A model generated the notes under the pieces. That model had not been told where the DNA came from, did not search any database, and saw nothing but the letters and a program-made list of their open reading frames with translations. Below, in pieces: positions 60,329 through 64,000 of a stretch of DNA of 64,000 nt (position 1 is the first letter of the stretch; the number at the start of each line of letters is the position of its first letter). Where the stretch lies: the NCBI RefSeq assembly GCF_900182595.1, contig NZ_FXTN01000002.1:310001-374000 (forward strand), in the 5' to 3' direction. This DNA is from Pedobacter westerhofensis (lineage in GTDB: Bacteria > Bacteroidota > Bacteroidia > Sphingobacteriales > Sphingobacteriaceae). A program made the position numbers and the translations under genes.

Positions 60329-61720
60329 ATGAAGAAACTTTTTTTTATACTGATAAGCAGCATCGGATTTCTTCCGATGGCAAACGCACAAAGTGTAGCG
60401 CCTTTTAAAGCGGGCGACCGTGTGGTTTTTGTAGGTAACAGTATTACTGATGGCGGGCATTATCATTCCTACATCTGGCTGTACTATATGACACACTTCC
60501 CCAATATGCGGATTACGTGTTTTAATGCAGGTGTAGGCGGCGATGTGATCGGGCAGATTGCGGACCGCTTTGATGCAGATGTGCTCTCCCGCAACCCGAC
60601 GGTACTTACCCTCACCTGGGGCATGAACGACAGCGGTTACTTTGAGTGGACTGGTGCAGAGGGGCAACAGACTTTTGATAAAAAAATGATCAGCACCTAT
60701 CAGACCTACGCGCTGCTCGAGAACCGTTTGAAACAAAAACCGGCTATCAGGACTATTCTGATAGGGGGCTCACCATATGATGAGACAACCAAATTCACAA
60801 AGAATAATATCTACCCGCACAAAAGTGCGGCACTGGCTTCTATTGTCTCTCATCAGGAACAATCTGCAAAGAATAACCACTGGGGTTTTGTAGATTTCTT
60901 TCATCCGATGACAGAAATAAATAAACGGGAACAACTGAAAGATTCAACATTCAGCCTTACCCCCAATGACAGGGTGCATCCGGATAATGATGGACACCTG
61001 GTAATGGCCTCCATCTTCTTAAAGGCGCAGGGCCTGGATCATCAGGTAGTGGCTGATATGAAACTGAATGCTTCAGGCAATAAGATTGAAAAGGCTGTAA
61101 ACTGCGCAATAACCCATGTCGCAGGATCTGCAAACAGCTTAAGCTTCGACTACCTGGGCCGTTCATTGCCCTATCCGCTGGATACAGTGGCACGCGGCTG
61201 GGGTAACCGTAAACCTCAGTCGGCCGCATTGAAAGTGATTCCCTTTACTAAAGAATTTAACCAGGAATTGCTTGCCGTGAAAAATTTGAAAAGTGGAAAC
61301 TACCGCCTGATGATTGATGGTGAGGAAATCGGGCGCTGGTCTGCAAAGCAATTTTCTGAAGGTATCAACCTGGCTGAACTCACTGAAACGCCGCAATACC
61401 AGCAGGCTATTCAAATCCGGGAGCTCAATGAGGAGCGATGGGATATTGAACGCCGCCTGCGTATGTACATTTGGATGCAGTATGACTTTCTGAAAGGAAA
61501 GGGACTGTTGTATAAAGACAATACAGCGGCTATGGACAGCGTGAAGAAATACGCCCTGAAGGACATGTTTGTCAACGGCAATAAAGACAACTACAGCCGT
61601 GCCCGGTACAAAAGCCTGCGTGATGCCTGGCAAAAAGAGATGGATGTACTGACCGAACAGATCTATGCGATCAATAAACCGGTAACGCATCACATCGAAA
61701 TCTCAGCGATCAGTAAATAA
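60329..61720 (+). CDS. SGNH/GDSL-family hydrolase (esterase)
   Basis: 463 residues from the ATG at 60329 (MKKLFFILISSIGFLPMANA signal); an ATG at 60296 overlaps GH92 and lacks a signal. Block I has the nucleophile Ser in RVVFVGNSITDGG, block II is GVGGDVIGQIADRF, block III TWGMNDSG, and block V DRVHPDNDGH with catalytic Asp/His. The C-terminal half is helical and lengthens the protein beyond a simple esterase. Likely role: removal of acyl groups from the glycan before GH78 and GH92 act. Confidence 0.9.
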   Translation: MKKLFFILISSIGFLPMANAQSVAPFKAGDRVVFVGNSITDGGHYHSYIWLYYMTHFPNMRITCFNAGVGGDVIGQIADRFDADVLSRNPTVLTLTWGMNDSGYFEWTGAEGQQTFDKKMISTYQTYALLENRLKQKPAIRTILIGGSPYDETTKFTKNNIYPHKSAALASIVSHQEQSAKNNHWGFVDFFHPMTEINKREQLKDSTFSLTPNDRVHPDNDGHLVMASIFLKAQGLDHQVVADMKLNASGNKIEKAVNCAITHVAGSANSLSFDYLGRSLPYPLDTVARGWGNRKPQSAALKVIPFTKEFNQELLAVKNLKSGNYRLMIDGEEIGRWSAKQFSEGINLAELTETPQYQQAIQIRELNEERWDIERRLRMYIWMQYDFLKGKGLLYKDNTAAMDSVKKYALKDMFVNGNKDNYSRARYKSLRDAWQKEMDVLTEQIYAINKPVTHHIEISAISK

Positions 61721-61737
61721 GATAGAAAATCAGGAAT

Positions 61738-62091
61738 ATGATTACAAAACAAATTACTCTGGCTGTGTTCCTGTCTTTCGGATTGTATTTTCAAACGAAG
61801 GCCGCTACTGTAGATACTGTAGTGACACATAGTGCAGCAATGCATAAAGATATTAAAGCAGTGGTAATTGAACCCTCTGGTTATAATGCAGCAAAAAAAA
61901 TACCGGTGATTTACTTACTGCATGGTTTCAGCGGTAATTATGGCGACTGGATCAATAAGGTGCCTGCTATCAAAGATCTGGCCGACCAGTATCAGGTAGG
62001 CCATACCTGGGACTACTGGGCCAATTCCATTTTTTACCATTTCCTGTTTTTCAGCAAGTACTTTAAAGCTGCTGCTGAAAAAGAGCGTTAG
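61738..62091 (+). pseudogene. Esterase D/FrmB-like hydrolase with internal deletion
   Basis: 117 codons. Residues 1-89 are the start of a secreted alpha/beta esterase (signal peptide, then KDIKAVVIEPSGYNAAKKIP, VIYLLHGFSGNYGDWINKVP). The sequence then jumps to GHTWDYWANSIFYHFLFFSK, which is the conserved C-terminal end of the family with the catalytic His. The middle, which would hold GxSxG and Asp, is missing (about 150 residues). The frame is kept, so a short inactive protein could still be made. Confidence 0.83.
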
Positions 62092-62149
62092 ATTTCAATA
62101 AAATGAACATTTGAGTTATCTTGGGTAACCAAATTATAAGCCGCTCCTG

Positions 62150-63373
62150 ATGGATGTTAAACCCAAGTTTACCGAACGTAAGTATTTGTTGATCTTATTA
62201 ACCATGGCCATACTATTCCTGTTGTGGGGATTGGCACTAACGCTGGGCGATGTATTAAACAAACATTTTCAAAACGTACTCCATGTGTCAAAATCGCGTT
62301 CAGCATTGGTACAGCTATCAATGTTTGGGGCTTACGCCGTAATGGGCATTCCGGCAGGACTATTTATGAGAAAGTTCGGTTACAAAAATGGGCTGATGCT
62401 TGGCCTTTTTTTATATGCTGCAGGCGCATTTTTGTTTATTCCCGCTGCCAATACGGCTTCATTTAATTTCTTCAGGCTCGCCTTATTTATTCTTGCCTGC
62501 GGTCTGGCAACCCTGGAAACTGTAGCACATCCCCTTGTAGCCGCCTTGGGAGACCAGCGGACCAGCGACCAGCGGATTAACTTTGCCCAGGCTTTTAATG
62601 GCCTTGGAGGAGTAATTGGCCCTCTGATAGGCAGTTACTTTATTCTGAAAGCTGGCCAGGAGCATTCCAGCGACCTGGTGTCAGTGAAGCACCTGTACAT
62701 TGGTATAGGGACAGTAATTTTTTTGATAGGGATTGCCCTCACATTTCTTAAAATACCGCCGCTCCTGCACAACGCCCATGCTGCAACCGGAGCATCAATG
62801 CCCGAAGGCAAAACTGTTAAGAAACTGTTTGCACACAAACACTTTGCTTTTGCCGTTGTTGCGCAATTGTTTAATGTGGCCGCACAAGGCGGAACCTGGG
62901 CTTACTTTGTCAATTACGGACACGAAATCATGCATTTCAGCGATGAGAAGGCGGGATATTTCTTTTCGCTGAGCATGGTGATGATGGTGGGGGGCCGTAC
63001 GGCGGGCACCCTGATCATGCGTTATGTAGCGCCGCATAAGCTGCTGGCAGGCTTTGCATTATGTAATATCCTGATGTGCCTGATTGTGGCACAGGGCTTT
63101 GGCTGGATATCATTCATTGCATTACTCTTTATCAATTTCTTTTTCAGTATTATGTTCCCCACGATATTCAGTCTGGGGCTGAAAAATATGGGCAGCCAAA
63201 CACAGCAAGCCTCATCATTTATTGTGATGGGGGTAGTAGGGGGCGGAATATTTCCGCCGCTAATGGGGCTCATTGCCAACCACAATATAGCCAGTGCCTA
63301 TTACCTGCCTATCATATGTTATACAGTTATATTTTTGTTTGGCTATACTTATGAAAAGATAAAACCATTATAA
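62150..63373 (+). CDS. FucP-type sugar MFS transporter
   Basis: 407 residues with twelve hydrophobic helices, matching the L-fucose:H+ symporter family in length and opening (LLILLTMAILFLLWGLALTL, then GDVLNKHFQNVLHVSKSRSA). GxLxGRxxG-type motifs appear as PAGLFMRKFGYKNGL. Likely imports the monosaccharide released by the locus; whether that is fucose, rhamnose or mannose is not decidable from sequence. A possible -7 element, AACATTTG (62106-62113), lies 37 bases before the ATG. Confidence 0.9.
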   Translation: MDVKPKFTERKYLLILLTMAILFLLWGLALTLGDVLNKHFQNVLHVSKSRSALVQLSMFGAYAVMGIPAGLFMRKFGYKNGLMLGLFLYAAGAFLFIPAANTASFNFFRLALFILACGLATLETVAHPLVAALGDQRTSDQRINFAQAFNGLGGVIGPLIGSYFILKAGQEHSSDLVSVKHLYIGIGTVIFLIGIALTFLKIPPLLHNAHAATGASMPEGKTVKKLFAHKHFAFAVVAQLFNVAAQGGTWAYFVNYGHEIMHFSDEKAGYFFSLSMVMMVGGRTAGTLIMRYVAPHKLLAGFALCNILMCLIVAQGFGWISFIALLFINFFFSIMFPTIFSLGLKNMGSQTQQASSFIVMGVVGGGIFPPLMGLIANHNIASAYYLPIICYTVIFLFGYTYEKIKPL

Positions 63374-63397
63374 GAACCGGGGATAATCAGAAGATAG

Positions 63398-63409
63398 TAA
63401 ACCGATTTA
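63398..63409. promoter_or_regulatory. Putative LacI operator, site 4 (lacI-type gene promoter)
   Basis: TAAACCGATTTA is identical to the core of site 2. It lies 61 bases before the start of the LacI-type gene, where binding would give autoregulation. Confidence 0.65.
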
Positions 63410-63446
63410 AAAGTAGTATAGGGGTTATTTAATAATAAATATGTTT

Positions 63447-63454
63447 TACCTTTG
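63447..63454 (+). promoter_or_regulatory. TAnnTTTG promoter element before the lacI-type gene
   Basis: TACCTTTG matches the Bacteroidota -7 consensus and would start transcription about 10 bases before the TTG start at 63470, giving a very short leader. The -33 box expected 19-21 bases upstream was not found. Confidence 0.45.
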
Positions 63455-63469
63455 ATCATAAAACAGCAA

Positions 63470-64000
63470 TTGAAAAAAATATCAATAGCGGATATCGCCC
63501 GTGAGCTACATGTCTCAAAAACTACAGTATCGTTTATCCTAAACGGCCGCGCTGAAGAAAAACGGATCGGCAGGGAAGTTGTTGAACGGGTGCAAAAATT
63601 TATAGAGGAGGTAGGATACAGGCCTAATCCCCTTGCACAAAGCTTGCGCACGGGTAAGTCGAACATTATTGCATTGATGGTAGAAGATATTTCAAACCCT
63701 TTCTTTGCTTCTATTGCCCGTTTAATTGAAGACCGTGCCTATAAAAATGGATATAAAATTATTTATTGCAGCACGGATAATGATCCCGCAAAAACCCGCG
63801 ATCTGATCAGTATGTTTCGTGAAAGGCATGTTGATGGTTACATTATTGCTCCGCCGGAAGGTATAGAGGATGAAATCAGTGCTTTAATGAAGGCAAAGAT
63901 GCCTGTGGTATTGTTTGACAGACATTTGAATGATGTTAAAACTGATCTGGTTGAGATCGACAATATGTTCAGCACGTATAATGCCACAAAACATCTTACT
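63470..64000 (+). CDS. LacI-family transcriptional regulator (partial, runs off right edge)
   Basis: 177 codons visible, open to the window end. The start is inferred as TTG 63470, because no ATG or GTG lies between the preceding stop and the HTH; a second TTG at 63452 is possible. The LacI HTH is complete (KKISIADIARELHVSKTTVS, FILNGRAEEKRI, with hinge PNPLAQSLRTGK), followed by the periplasmic-binding-like fold (IIALMVEDISNPFFASIARL). It most likely represses the locus upstream through the TAAAYCGATWT sites until a sugar ligand appears. Confidence 0.9.
   Translation, partial: MKKISIADIARELHVSKTTVSFILNGRAEEKRIGREVVERVQKFIEEVGYRPNPLAQSLRTGKSNIIALMVEDISNPFFASIARLIEDRAYKNGYKIIYCSTDNDPAKTRDLISMFRERHVDGYIIAPPEGIEDEISALMKAKMPVVLFDRHLNDVKTDLVEIDNMFSTYNATKHLT

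Noticed and set aside
1..64000. CRISPR arrays, tRNA or rRNA genes, insertion sequences, integrases
   Set aside because: None was seen. No regular spaced repeats, cloverleaf sequences or transposase motifs were recognised on either strand.

Overview
The window comes from a Bacteroidota genome, most likely a Sphingobacteriaceae member close to Pedobacter. The reasons are a subtype iii type VI secretion system (T6SSiii, known only from this phylum), a SusC/SusD pair, promoters of the TTTG/TAnnTTTG type, weak Shine-Dalgarno use and moderate GC content. No rRNA, tRNA, CRISPR array, integrase or transposase was recognised.

Layout. 1-5594: an edge-truncated response regulator (minus strand), two fused gene remnants (isochorismatase-like and DoxX-like), dps, a YoaK-type membrane protein, a VOC dioxygenase and a sigma-54 activator. 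5660-8155: a TPR sensor histidine kinase with a HisKA_2 dimerisation motif. 8222-26911: the T6SSiii core, comprising baseplate genes tssK, tssG, tssF and tssE, the trans-envelope set tssN and tssQ-O-P-R, the ClpV ATPase tssH, sheath genes tssB and tssC, three Hcp genes (tssD) and the VgrG spike (tssI). A flavodoxin-fold reductase sits between tssC and the first tssD. TssA, J, L and M are absent, as expected for this subtype.

26914-39279: T6SS cargo. A Tle1-like (DUF2235) lipase is followed by a mosaic array of DUF2931 lipoproteins (one intact, one chimeric, one internally deleted). Next come an unrecognised protein, a DUF4280 PAAR-like spike tip, a 907-residue OmpA-domain candidate effector and several secreted or lipoprotein candidates for immunity or accessory roles. 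An inverted-repeat element at 39456-39573 lies just beyond this block. 39677-44515: unremarkable metabolic genes (methyltransferase, two SDRs, an Atu4866-type protein, an alpha/beta hydrolase) and an AraC regulator. 44647-48611: a TolC/HlyD/ABC-type export operon whose ABC subunit has no ATPase domain. 49139-50554: a sugar-dehydrogenase/cytochrome c gene broken by one in-frame stop.

50745-64000: a polysaccharide-utilisation locus with a GH78 rhamnosidase-like enzyme, SusC, SusD, a GH92 mannosidase-like enzyme, an SGNH esterase, a deleted esterase remnant, a FucP-type transporter and an edge-truncated LacI regulator. A repeated near-palindrome (core TAAAYCGATWT) occurs before the GH78 gene, twice before susC and before lacI. 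One copy overlaps a consensus Bacteroidota promoter, so LacI control of the locus is the simplest reading.

The parts most worth a second look are the recombining DUF2931 array, the PAAR/OmpA-domain effector unit, the possible sigma-54 control of the T6SS, and the operator/promoter/leader-hairpin arrangement before susC. Four separate gene-decay events show that this genome is losing accessory functions by small deletions and point mutation.
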